Positions 1 through 11,007 of a stretch of DNA of 64,000 bases are shown piece by piece. The stretch lies in NCBI GenBank assembly GCA_013400155.1, contig VXBM01000567.1:312565-376564 (forward strand), given 5' to 3'. The translations under genes were made by a program, and so were the position numbers. Below the pieces are notes generated by a model. That model made no database searches and was not told where the DNA came from. It was given only the letters and a program-made list of their open reading frames with translations. The first letter of the stretch is position 1; each line of letters begins with the position of its first letter. This stretch comes from Helopsaltes ochotensis. Taxonomy: Eukaryota > Chordata > Aves > Passeriformes > Locustellidae.

Positions 1-3000
1 GAGTCACACTTCGTGTTCTTCCAGCTGTTTCAAGGAAGCCAATACATAAAACAAGGGACAGAAATGCAACCTTTGCCTGTTCAGCCCAGGTTGGTACTGG
101 AAGCTGGGAGGTAGTGTGTGGGTAACCACTGCTAACCACATATCCCTACCTCTGGGAAAGTGCCAAGGAAGAGGACAGAGGTTCTAAACTAAAACAAGTC
201 AGTTATTTTGCTACTTTGAGCCCTTTTCAACTATGAAACAACAGGCTAATGATTTGCACTATTACAAGCCAGCATGAGATTCCCTGTGCGTAGCCCATTT
301 TCCTGTTCACCATGAGGAGTCTTATCATGAAATGTTGGGGCTGGAGTCAATGGAAGAGTTGGCTGCACAAAAAAAAAAGTGTCCTTCAGCATGTCCTTTA
401 ATGCACCTTTGTGGCTCCCATGCCCACCTCACCTCTAAAACAGAGGTAACATGACATTCACTGGCTACTCCACAGCTGCATTAATGGCTGTCTGGCATTT
501 GGGGATCCTCAGGTAGTCTGGCACAGACATCACAGGAAGGATGATTCAAAGCAGTGGGCTGTCTGCATCTCTTGGTGCCAAGGGAAATGGCCTAGCTGCA
601 GGCAGCAGGTCACCACACAATTATTAAGTCAACAGTAGATTTCTACTAAAGCAGAGTATTTACTAGTGTTAAGGTCCTGGTGTTCAAGTCCCAGTGCAAG
701 AAACTGATGTGTTTCATGGAACAGTAAGGTATAATACAGACTCTTTTCCTGACAGATTTGTTTTACTTATCTATATCTTACATTTACAGTTTTTCAAAGC
801 TCACATATGTAGGATCTAAAATGTTTGAATTTTACTTCCTTGCTGTGGAAATGGTCTGTATTTAAATCTACTAATTCCTAATGCCACTGAAAAATATGCA
901 CTAAGTTTATCTGCTTACGCACAGCTTGAAGCAACTCAGCAATAAAAGATTAGATTATTTTAAACACCTGAAATAGGATTTTCTGAGGTGCTGAGTGCCC
1001 AAGCATCTAAATGTCTAATAGCTGCAGAAGTTCAAAGCTACAGAAAAACTACCTCCTTATTTTCCTGTCAGATGTAAACAGAATTAATGAAGGAAGGAGG
1101 AGGGAATATGGAGTTTGCAATTAGTTTCCAATTAGTTCCCTGTTTCAGGGCAGACAGTGCTCTTGGAGGCTGAACAAAGGCTGGAAAACAGTGGCTGATA
1201 GAAGAATAAGCAAGAGTAGACACCAAGAGCAAACATGGAAGAAAAACATGCCGCCTGTATATTTTCTCTGTCAGGGCAGTGGCACATCTCTCTCCATATG
1301 CACACGTCACATAATAAGCATGCTGACTGTCACCAAAGCATCTCAGGTACAGATGAGAAAGACAGAGCTTTAGCTGTGTAGGAGTTCAGAAAACCAGCAA
1401 AGCCCTTCAATATTTCAGAAGACATCCAGGAACAAACTGTTTACCAGACCTTGTGCTCACTACCTGGAATAAGTTCTTTGTTACCAGAAGGTGTAAGGAC
1501 ACTGCTTCCAGCAGTGCTCCTTCCACTCTCTCTAGGTTTTCCCATAGATATCTTCTGACCTTTTTCAGTGCAGGACAATGCAGGCAACTGCATTGGTCTT
1601 CTCTATCAAATTAAATATTTATGTATGCTTATGTCTAACAAAGAGCACCATTATGCTGACAGGTTAATCAAAAGAAAGAGCAAAGTATAGGGAAAGTACA
1701 TTCTGTGAATTCCAAACTTGAATGAAAAATTAAGAATGATAAGTAAAACGGGGATGAATTTATCATCCTATTTTAGTCTCTGACTGACTCTGTTTCCTCC
1801 ACTTTGTTTGCCTTGTAGTTAAAAGATGAACAACCATAATTTAATAGACTTACAGTACACATATCAGTACAAGGTTTCCAATGACAATTCTTAAAAAACA
1901 CTCCTAAAGTCTTTTTTAAAGTTTTAATAAAAAACTTGCCAAAAAAAAAACAAAAAAAACCAACAAAAACACAAGCCTACTTATTTTGGTTTTTTTACAT
2001 AAAGTACTGAACTGAATATATTCAAACAGATCCTCAGGGTGGTGCCAGCCACATGCAAACTACCCTAGCCCTGCGTTTGTTTGGCCAGACCTCTCATTAA
2101 ATTTCATTACCTGGCATTTGTGCTTCTTCAGATTATAGTAGGTAAGCTTACAGACCTGAGGTCCACCTATTTCCAGAAGTGTCCTCTTCCACATCAGTCA
2201 CATTTTTTACTTAGACATTTTTTCTTCTCTCTTTCTTGAAAATTTCCAGGCAAGAGAACGACAAGCATGACTTTTTACAAAGATGTCATTGTCCTCTTTC
2301 GATACCTTTCAGCCATCAGGTCAGTCTGAATTCATGTTTGTTACAAATAAGAATCTGTAACACTATGACATGGAAGGGTAAACTTCTGTCCAATTACCTC
2401 ACAGTTATGTTCTCTGTGTTTTGTGCCCCAAGGTACCATTACACCTCTTCCTGAAGCGCAGGTCAGTAGAGCATTATCTTATCACTAAGTGGTTAGCTCA
2501 GTGTTACTGACAAAGTGTCAACTTGTGCTGACGCTTTCGAACAGCTGCTGTACAGAGAGAGTACTCACCATGATTAAGTATTTGCAGTCATTTATGGCCC
2601 AGGTACATGGTGAGGAAGACAACTTTTCCAGCTGCCTACATTCCAGTTTCTCTTCTACCTGTTAGCTATAGATTGTCATAGGTGCAAAGCAGACCATGAA
2701 CAAAAGAAGTAAGTAAACAAAAGGTCCTGTCATTCACCTAAGGAGTAAACATCTGTTAAACAACTGATCCAAAACAACTGATCTAATTTTGTAACATTCA
2801 AGACAATAGAAGAAATCAAAACAGGTAAAGTCATGTCAACATACTTTCAAAACGGATGATATTATGCAGGTTTGTCCCTCACTGCGGTGGCAGCTCACAT
2901 CAGTGTAACACCAGGTGGGTGTGCACACTGCTCAACATGCAATCACAGTCTGCTTTCAGCATCTAGTTACCTGGCTGAGGCTCTCAGACCTTGTTCACAA

Positions 3001-4536
3001 GTTCCACCAGTCCCTAGGCAAGGCTCCCTTTCTCTGACTAAAGCAGCTTCTTCAGCCCTCTCCTGCAGAAAACTCTCGTTCAGTTCTGAATTCATGCCAC
3101 CACTCCCCAAATAGTTTCATGCATCCACCATGAGCTGCTTGTCTTCAAGAGCACCACAGCTTTCCCAGTGATAATCAGCTGCCCCCTCTCATCAGCCTGA
3201 GCCCTGATAGGGAAGAGTCACAACAAGGAGCGGCTCAGCTCTCCCCTCCTTACAGTCAAGGCAACATCAGGTTGTGCAAGGAGGGGCACACAATATGCAC
3301 AACAGACACTTTGCATAAAATGAGCCATACCTGTGGCATCTGAGAAAATATTTTTGTCTGTATTGCAAGACTAGCTGATAAAGGCAGAATTGAATTATTA
3401 ACAGTTCATGGAAAAACAGTACTGAAGTTCTGAGAAGTCAGGAAAATAAAAAATAAGAACAAATAAGACCTAATTATGTAATTATTTTACACATTAAATT
3501 GAATGTACGTATTGAAAATGCAGGGAACTGAGACAATAATCTATATCCCTCAACTTAGAAACAAGCAGAAAATTAGACTTTGCTATAGATAATACCATTA
3601 CAGACATGTAGGGAAGAAAGGTCCACTTCAAGCTAAACTGGTACTCACTGGTTTTAGGAGAGAGAAGGCAGCAGAGTGTACTAAGTCCCACAATGATGAA
3701 GGGGAAAGTTGGGAGAATGTTCTCATCTGGTTGGTTCAGTGGGTTCGCTGGGTTGTTGGATCAAGTCAAATCAAGCAAGCCTGTTGCACTGGCTCCACTA
3801 TTAACCTAACTGCTCTGTCATTACAGTTTGTAAGTGCTTTCACAACAAACACATTGGGCTTTGTCAAAACAGGTTTGAATCAACTGCACTTTCATCCAGA
3901 AACCAAAACCCCTTCCTCCAGGCTGCATGGGGCTTGTTACAGCTCCAGCAGTGGGAATTGGGGATCCCTGTAGAGCAGCCCCAGCCCAGTGGTGAGAGCT
4001 GAGGATTAGCAGTGGGTCCCGTGCAGGCAGGGAACCTCCACTCTGACAGCTCTGACAGGCATTCTGGCAGGAACAATGCACTGTGAAAGTGCATTCCTTT
4101 TGAAGGTATTCCTTTTTCCAGTCCTTCTTAGGGTTTGTCTCTCTTGCTGTCCCCTCAAAGGCCCGACTTCTGCAAGTGGAGTAGGGATGTGTGGCCCTCA
4201 CCAGCAACATCCACGGGAGCTAGTACAGAGTAGCTGATTCACTGTAAACTCATGCTTTTGCATACCACATACAATCTCCCCTATGTAAACAAACAGTTTA
4301 AATGTCACCCTTATTACTACACCAAGGTGTTAATTGTGGACACAGCAGCGTGAAAACTGTGCACTGAGACTTAATTCTTAGATTTTACACTTGGGAAAAG
4401 CAAAAATGACAGTCACTCACATGTGAGTATGAGTGTGAGGTATGCTGTGTGAGGTTGCTTACCCACACCTCCATGTATCTGCCATAGATACTATTTGTAG
4501 GTATATGACTCAGAAGCCTTCTTGGGGCTCCAATCT
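1..4536. other. Unannotated A+T-rich non-coding DNA
   Basis: I see no gene, RNA gene or recognisable transposon. Open frames here are short and none resembles a known protein. The only low-complexity stretch is an A-rich patch at 1,941-1,970. A somewhat G+C-richer patch lies at about 3,960-4,210 and carries a 129-codon minus-strand open frame of unremarkable composition, which I regard as chance. Confidence 0.6.
1941..1970. repeat. A-rich low-complexity tract
   Basis: Runs of A interrupted by single C residues, directly visible. No adjacent retrotransposon body could be recognised on either side. Confidence 0.8.
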
Positions 4537-4735
4537 TTCACAGAATCAGAATGGGTCAGATTGGAAGGCACCACAGGGGGTCATCTGGTCCAGCCTCTCT
4601 GCTCAAGAAGGGTCATCCCAGAGCACAGGGCACAGGATTGTGTCCAGGCAGTTCTTGAATACCTCCAGTGAGGGAGACTTCACAGCCTCTCTGGGCAACT
4701 TGTTCCAATGCGTGGTCACCCACGCAAGGGAGAGG
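4537..4735 (-). mobile_element. CR1 LINE fragment (3' end, minus strand)
   Basis: On the plus strand the block opens with CACAGAATCAGAATGGGTCA and continues with the CR1 features GGTTGGAAGG-like, GGTCCAGCC-like, a 'ctgctcaagaagggtca' segment and 'cctctctgggcaacttgttcc', which is the reverse complement of a CR1 3' end. It is a 5'-truncated, non-coding insertion about 200 bp long. The wording of the 'gctcaag..gggtca' segment matches the copy at 60,147-60,462, so the two belong to the same subfamily. The 98-codon open frame crossing it is a by-product of the repeat. Confidence 0.88.
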
Positions 4736-7700
4736 TGATTCACATTTTAGAAACTCCCATGCATGGAAGCAAAGAGACTTTATAAGTTCTATAAAATTAG
4801 TCTTAATGTTTACTTTGACTTCAGGTACATCCAGGGAATATAAGTTATTTGGGAAACTGATGTAAATGACAAAAAAAAAAATCAAAAGTGATGTAACTTT
4901 TTGCTGCTATCAAGCTTGTGCCCTTGAGCATTAGTGTTGTGAGCTTTGGAGGACTCCACACTAAGAGAATGAAAAGCACTTGTAACCTTGTATTAAAGAA
5001 ATGTTCATACATATACGTGTATAGGAATGAAAGAAAAGATAGGTGGTAAAATCATAGAACAGCTCATAAAGATAAATTAGTGCACTCTTCAGAGACCCTG
5101 AAGTAAAGAGAGAGAAAGAAGTCAGGCAGCCTCATTGTCAGAAGAGCATTTACATCCTGCAGACATCCATTCTGTCCTGTGTGGGAAATGCATGTGCACA
5201 GCTCTCCACTCCATTGCTTATTGCTGCCCTGTTTATCCCACACACTTCACAGGGCAGCAAAAGTGAACTGACCTCATGTGACAACCAAGTAAATGTCTGG
5301 CTTAGTTTACTAAATAAACACATACACTTGCCATGCTCCAAAAGCTGATATTGAGGAATACAGAACTGCCTGCATAAATTCCACTTTGCTTATGCAGTTA
5401 TGTAGGTTTTTCACCAAGTTCCTGGAGAAATCGGGGGTTTTTGAGAGGAATGGTTTTTGTCACTGTTGAGTTGGATTTGTTTTTCTTTTTATACCTCCAG
5501 AGGCCTGATTGCAAATTCAAATTCAGGCATCATAGTTGCAATCAGTATTTCATAATACCCCAACTTCGTGGGTAGCTTAGCTGGCCATTTTTCCAGTCCC
5601 TATTATCTTTATCTATTTAATGGCCCAGATGTCAGAACAATAGAACATGTTAAATATTGACACTGGGGAAGAATAAAGAAAATTAATATTGCTTTTGTTT
5701 ATTTTTATTTACTAGTAAATGCTTGTTTTGATGAGTTACCCTAAATACTTTGCAATGTTACGGAAGTTTTTTTTTCTAAAATTAACTGCTATTCACAGGT
5801 TAAACCAAATTCAGATGTCACAGGAATTTTACCATTTTACTTTTTAACAGTTGGATTACCTTATTAATCCCATTAATTATGGCTAGTCTCGTGTCAGCTT
5901 CATTGTGTGACAAATATTTGCTCAGCTGAGCAGCATGTATTGCTTCTGTTTGCAGTGATCCTACTTCCACCAGTCCGTTTTTATTTACAGATACTTCTAT
6001 TCTCACTTGCCTGGCTTTATCCCCATTGCTAACATCCCAGAAATCATGATACAGCATGTCTAACTATAGCAGCTGTTGCAGATCTAGGCACAGCCCAGTA
6101 ACTCTTCAAGCAACTCACTGTCCTTAGAGCATATTTTATTGAACAATGTATCTGGGGGGAAAACCTGCATTTTCACCATCTCACACCACTATTTGCAATC
6201 TGAAAGTACATTTGAAACTAAGCTGTTTCTTTGGAGAATGCAGTGGATAAAGAATATAGATATTCTGAATAGAGTTTAAGTTATTTTGAGGTTTTGAAAT
6301 AGCTGGTACAATTAATTCTGGTTTTTAGACAGTGCAGGACACACAAGGCTATTTTTGCCCTATAATATCCATCCTGTTTCTGTGGGACAAGCCACCCAAC
6401 TCTTTAGCATAATTTTCTCATAGGAACACTTAATAAGTGTTTATTTAATTATTTTAGAGCTCCAGAAGACAGAAAATGAGGGTGGACAATGCATTGCTGT
6501 TTGCTTTCCACTGATGATTTATTATATTAACACATTCACAGACAATTACCATGTGATATCCCATTATAACGGTGGTTAATGACAAATTTTCTTTGAGATT
6601 TCTTCAGAAATACAGATAATATTAAAGTAGTTCTTGGCTCATTATGGTTTATTTCAGCTTCTCATAAGAAGATATCTTTTCAGTGGTGTCATTGTATAGG
6701 ACCTTTTGGGACAACCACAGCCCATATTTCTGAGATTAAAGTCTCCTAAACCACAGAATAAATCCAACTCAACCCATCAGGGCTGAACGAACCTGCTGAA
6801 CAGTTTTGTTTACAGAGCATGGGCACCTCCTCTCCAGAGGTACTGCAGGAGGAGGGAGCCTAGCATGGAGAGAGGATAAGGTGCTTTGAAGACCATCGTT
6901 GCTTCAAGTCTGTATTGCAATAAGGGCATTTTCAGTTCAAGACTATACAGCAACATTTTAGTTTTAGTCTCAAGCTTCCTTATTAATTTGACTTTGTTTT
7001 GTCAACCTGACATGTAATCTAAGAAATCCAGCCCAGCTACGCAGCCGATTTGTGCTGATTTAGCCCCCCTGGAGGTAAGCATTCCCAGGAGGCTCAGGAG
7101 GTCTGAGAATGTCCAAAGGCTGATGGTGAGTCTCGCTGTTTCCCTGCTGTCCACTGAGAGTGGGATCAGCTGAGCCTGAAGGACTTCCAGCACACCACAG
7201 AGGACTGATCAAAAACCTTGTAAGGCCTGCAGGTGCTTCTCACATCAGTTGCTCCTCTAAATAACTTCTTTCAAGCCAACCTGTCCTGTCAAACTTTGTG
7301 GTTTCAAAGAATAAGGCTTTTTCCCCCCATGAAACACTTTTTTGACACGTTATCTCTGCTACACTCAGGAGTGAATATTAAGCTCAGCACCCTCTGGCCT
7401 TGAACATCTTCCACATCTCCGACATCCAAGGGTATAACTGAGCAGATTCCTGGTTGTGCAACAGAAAGGGGACAAAAGGAGTAGCTATTGGTTTCTAGCT
7501 CAATAATGGGATTTGGCACAATTTGCAAGGATTGCAAACCACAGAGCACTGCTGTTTGACAGTACACGTTGCCTAATTTATTTATATCTTATTTCAAACA
7601 AAGACAAGTAAACATGCACCATACACCAGAGCACAGTGGAACTAAAGGCACAATAGATGCAGGAGTGTATAATAAATATTCCATTAAGGACAAAAAACAA

Positions 7701-9119
7701 AAAAGGCCCCATGTTAAAATAATGTTCAAACAGCCTACTCAAGCATTCAGAGATCAGAAAATACACACCATAGGGCTGTTTATACAGTCAGCAGAAGGTG
7801 CTGTCAGCAGCTACGGCTGCAGCTCCATAGGTTTCCCTAGACACCTCTCCTGCCAGGACTGATGGGTGCAGGAGACTGCTCAGATGTCCCCCAGCACTGG
7901 TGATGCTGTGTGGGCAGGCACCCCAATCACTTTGTACACACTGAGCCCAGCACAGACCTGCTGTCAGCTGGAGGCAGCTGCAGAAGGCCAGCACATGGTT
8001 GTGCTGCATCCAGGTGTGATCAAAGGTTACAGCTGAGGTCCCTAAAACAGAATTAGACACAGTCTTTCCATGTGACAGACCACACTGTCTTTGAACCCCA
8101 CTAGAAGGTGGGGTCTTTTTTTCCCTTTGTTTATTTTCTTCTTTTTTTTTCTTGAGTTAACCTTTTATGTCAAGGAAATCATTAAGAAAAAAGCCACTTG
8201 CTTTTGAGGGGAAAGAAGGACATGCACTTTGGGATGATGGTTTATATCAGCTGAAAATTGGAACAGTAAAATAATCATCCACTGCATTTTTTCCTGCTTT
8301 CAATGTGACTGAGACGGTCATCATTCCAGCTGGAATTATTTAAGCAGAAGTCATATCCTAATGCATCAAGAATGAATCATTTATCTAATTATCTGTATTT
8401 GTCTCTGTTCCCATCCAGTTTTGCATATTGAAAAAGATAAGCAACAAACATGATCTATTTTTTCTCCCATTTACACTTTTAAATATTAGCTTTTAATAAG
8501 AATTCATAGAAAGAAAAGCATATTATAGCAACTAAAAATGTTGAGCATAGTACTGTTCTTTGCTATTACACAATGTAAAATAATACACTGCTTCTGATTT
8601 GCATTCCGTATCTCATTGCTTCAACTAGATTTTTCTAAAGAAAAAAAGCTGACACAAAAAGCACCGGGGCAAGAGCATCTGGAATTAAACACAGAAACCC
8701 CCTCCCTCTGCTAAAGTAAAATGGTCTGACACTAGCTCTGTGCCAAAGTTTAGATCAGAAGAAAAAAAAATTAGGCAAGGCTCCTATCTAGAATTCCAGA
8801 CTAACCCTGATAAGGAAAATTTTTTTAAAAAGTTAAGAAATGGTGATAAAAGCAGGATGAAAAGCTGGGTGAGAAATAGGCACTAAAGAACAAAAACCCA
8901 TGAACTGGAGATTGAGAATACAGAATTTGATTCCAGAATAAGAAATAAGCAATCACAGGGATTCAGGAGATGAACAACATTGATTTAAGACACGGGACTG
9001 TGAGTCCTTAATGTCCATGACCACCTTCTTTCAGAACAAAAGCAGACAAAGCAAAAAAACATCGTTGAAAAGGGCATTTTGATGCTCAGGGAGCATTTTA
9101 TCCTCAACTGAGCAATTTA
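4736..9119. other. Unannotated non-coding DNA with one candidate exon
   Basis: A+T-rich sequence. The only gene-like signal is the minus-strand frame at 5,860-6,063, described separately. A 7-bp perfect hairpin followed by eight T residues occurs at 8,095-8,122; it looks like a bacterial terminator but has no such meaning in a vertebrate genome. The G+C-richer stretch at about 6,990-7,200 has a good plus-strand donor-like site but no supported exon. Nothing else is supported. Confidence 0.5.
5860..6063 (-). other. Candidate internal exon of unknown gene, or fossil coding sequence
   Basis: The minus strand carries an open frame whose interior reads as a well-mixed, charged, amphipathic protein (LYHDFWDVSNGDKARQ near the start, AAQLSKYLSHNEADTRLA in the middle, ending INGINK). 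The block can be bounded by a CTATAG acceptor-like site at 6,064-6,069 and an AAG|GTAATC donor-like site ending at 5,860. That gives 204 nt, or 68 codons, phase 0 at both ends. The pyrimidine tract before the acceptor is poor. Without splicing the frame runs on to a stop at 5,818. I do not recognise the family. No partner exons were found nearby, so chance or a decayed exon is quite possible. Confidence 0.2.
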
Positions 9120-9187
9120 ACAAAGGCCGTGCGCTCGGAGGCTCCTGAGGGACAAAGTGCCTGTGGGTCCGGGCTCTCTGTCCTCAC

Positions 9188-9268
9188 CTTCCGTCGCTGT
9201 GTCACACTGGCTGCAGCGCAGTGCCCGGCTGAGTACAGAGCGGTCAGGGTCATGGCAAGCAAACTCAT
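9188..9268 (-). other. Candidate first coding exon (27 codons) at CpG island edge
   Basis: On the minus strand an ATG at 9,268 opens a 27-codon frame beginning MSLLAMTLTALYSAG. It ends exactly at a good donor, CGGAAG|GTGAGG, with the last exon base at 9,188 (phase 0). The peptide is hydrophobic and could be the start of a signal sequence, but it does not match a family I know. The same frame is open upstream to about 9,691 because of high G+C, so the start codon is not determined. The exon could equally be untranslated. No downstream exon was identified in 1-9,187 apart from the weak candidate at 5,860-6,063. Confidence 0.2.
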
Positions 9269-9456
9269 TACTATTTTACTCAAAGTTTGCCATTTTTGTA
9301 CTCGCGCCCTCAGCAAAACCTTCCAGGTGCGGGTTTGCACGAGCGAAACTCGCCGAAGCCAGCGGCCCCCAGCTCCCCCCTCCCCGCCCCTGCGCTCCCA
9401 TCCCGCCGGCACCCGCTCCCAAGTCGGGCCAGGGGGGTTCCGAATTTCCCGGTGGG

Positions 9457-9476
9457 CCTCCCTCCCTCCCTCCCTC
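9457..9476. repeat. (CCTC)n microsatellite
   Basis: About five tandem CCTC units within the CpG island, directly visible. Confidence 0.85.
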
Positions 9477-9544
9477 GCCCCAGGCCGCCCAGCCCCGCTC
9501 TGCGGCCCGCGCTCGCAGCCCGGCCGCTTTTCCAGAGGGATGCT

Positions 9545-9563
9545 GGCGACATCTGGTGGCGCC
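9545..9563 (-). promoter_or_regulatory. CTCF-like motif
   Basis: Read on the minus strand, GCCACCAGATGTCGCC fits the CTCF core CCASYAGRKGGC at 11 of 12 positions (a T replaces the second G of the terminal GGC). It lies inside CpG island 1, a common setting for CTCF sites. This is a sequence match only; occupancy is inferred. Confidence 0.4.
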
Positions 9564-9680
9564 GGGAGGGACGCCGGGCCGGCAGGAGCGGGCCTGGGAT
9601 GGCCGAGGGGATGAGACAGGGCAGGAGGCGCTGCCCCAGCCCCACCACAGCCGCCGCTCCCGCCCACAGTGAATCGAGAG

Positions 9681-10283
9681 GGAGGGAGCAAAGCTGGGGA
9701 GCTGAGATAGGAACTGTTTTAATAATTGAAGCAAAGTAAGATGCTATAATAACAAAAATAATACTTGTAATTAAAAGGAGAGAGAGGAATAAAGCCCAAG
9801 ACAGACAAGTGATGCACAGTACAATTTCTTGCCACCCTCTGACTGATGTCCAGCCCACCCCTGAGCAGTGATCAGCAGCTCTCAACCCGCTCGCCGCTCC
9901 ATTTGACACTGAGCATGACATTCTCTGGTATGGAACATCCTTTGGTCAGTACAGGTCACCCCCTGGCCATGCTCCCTCATAGCTTGTTGTGCACCTGCTT
10001 CTTGGCAGAGCATGAGACACTGAAAAGTCCCTGACTTAGGGCAAGCACTTCTCAGCAACAACCAAAACATCAGTGTGCTATCAACGTTACCCTCATACTG
10101 AATCCAAAACACAGCACTGTACCAGCTCCTGAGGAAAAAAACCCATTTACAGCATGCCAGCCAAAACCATGAGAGATCATGGGACAAAAAAAATATCCTT
10201 GGCCTAAATAGTACTAGGTGGCTCCATGGAAGTTTAGCATCATAGGGAAATCTAAAGGCCAGATAACAAGAACAATCTTACTG
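9681..10283. other. Unannotated flank of CpG island 1
   Basis: Base composition returns to A+T-rich within about 50 bp. If the island's transcript runs on the minus strand, this is its upstream flank. No TATA element at a convincing distance, repeat or gene was recognised. Confidence 0.5.
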
Positions 10284-10335
10284 TCAGGGTGGTTGGAACT
10301 AGATGATCTTTAAGGTCACTCCATTCTTTGACTCA
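10284..10335 (+). mobile_element. Short CR1-like 3' remnant
   Basis: The segment GGTTGGAACTAGATGATCTT followed by TAAGGTCACTCCATTCTTTGA matches the last 50 or so bases of CR1. The terminal octamers are degraded and the body is missing. A similar, better preserved copy in the same orientation lies 550 bp downstream. Confidence 0.6.
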
Positions 10336-10835
10336 GTAACTACCCCCTTTTGCAGTATTTGTGCTGTTATTGTAATGCAGCCGCAGCAAATAAGAGGTCT
10401 GAACCTAGGTGTGAATTCCAAACTCTCCAACAGGCTGTGTCTCATCACGTCGAGATACAAAACATCTTTCAGTGTAGAAAGAACATACCTTAAAAAATAC
10501 ACATGATTTTACTGTAAATGCAAATTGCACACAAACCAGGTGTTTATGTGTATTTCAAACATAACAAGCTTATAAGAGTTTAAGACTTTCACAGAAACAT
10601 CATTCTGCTTCCGAAAAAAAGCAAAAGAGCTAACAATTTGCAGGCGTCCTGAAGGAACAGCTATTAGTCAATTTCCCAGTTGGAGTTTTCAGCATACTTT
10701 TTTACATTTTAAACACCATGTCTGATTGATTCTCATGCTGCAAAGGAAACCCCATACAAAATTGATGAGTTTTACCATTTTAACCAATGAAATCCATAGG
10801 ATTCTTGTGCCAGAATCTAGATTACATCTAGTTTT

Positions 10836-11007
10836 CCTGGAGAAGTTGTGGATGCCCCATCCCTGGAAGTGCTCAAGGACAGGTTGGATAAGGCTGTGAG
10901 CAGCCTGGTCTAGTGAAAGGTGAAGGTCCTTGCCCATGGCAGCGGGGTTGGAACAAGATGATCTTTAAGGTCCTTTTAACACAAAGCATTCTATGATTCT
11001 ATGATTT
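10836..11007 (+). mobile_element. CR1 LINE 3' fragment (plus strand)
   Basis: This roughly 170-bp piece starts CTGGAGAAGTTGTGGATGCC, contains CATCCCTGGAAGTGCTCAAGG and GGTTGGAACAAGATGATCTT, and ends in CATTCTATGATTCTATGATT. That is the diagnostic CR1 3' terminus with its short tandem repeat instead of poly(A). It is 5'-truncated and non-coding. Confidence 0.93.

Larger units (their letters stand above)
9120..9680. promoter_or_regulatory. CpG island 1 (putative promoter)
   Basis: This is an abrupt G+C-rich, CpG-rich block, strongest at about 9,340-9,670, within A+T-rich surroundings. It contains GC-box-like sites (CCCCGCCCC at about 9,382), a CCTC repeat at 9,457-9,476 and a CTCF-like motif at 9,545-9,563. 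In vertebrates such islands usually mark promoters. Direction is uncertain. A minus-strand splice donor at its left edge (exon end at 9,188) favours a minus-strand transcript. Several long overlapping open frames in this block are expected from its low stop-codon density and are not counted as genes. Confidence 0.7.

Noticed and set aside
672..700. GTTCAAGTCCC resembling a tRNA T-loop
   Set aside because: No matching A-box, acceptor stem or cloverleaf could be built around it.
2908..2919. ACACCAGGTGGG as a CTCF-like site
   Set aside because: Only 10 of 12 core matches and no supporting context; too weak to annotate.
8095..8122. Hairpin ACCCCAC/GTGGGGT followed by T8, like a bacterial terminator
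   Set aside because: The window is vertebrate DNA; rho-independent terminators do not apply, and a 7-bp stem is expected by chance.
9104..9921. Many overlapping 100-200-codon frames on both strands at CpG island 1
   Set aside because: Stop codons are rare in G+C-rich sequence, so long frames in several phases are expected; only the donor-bounded segment was kept as a weak candidate.
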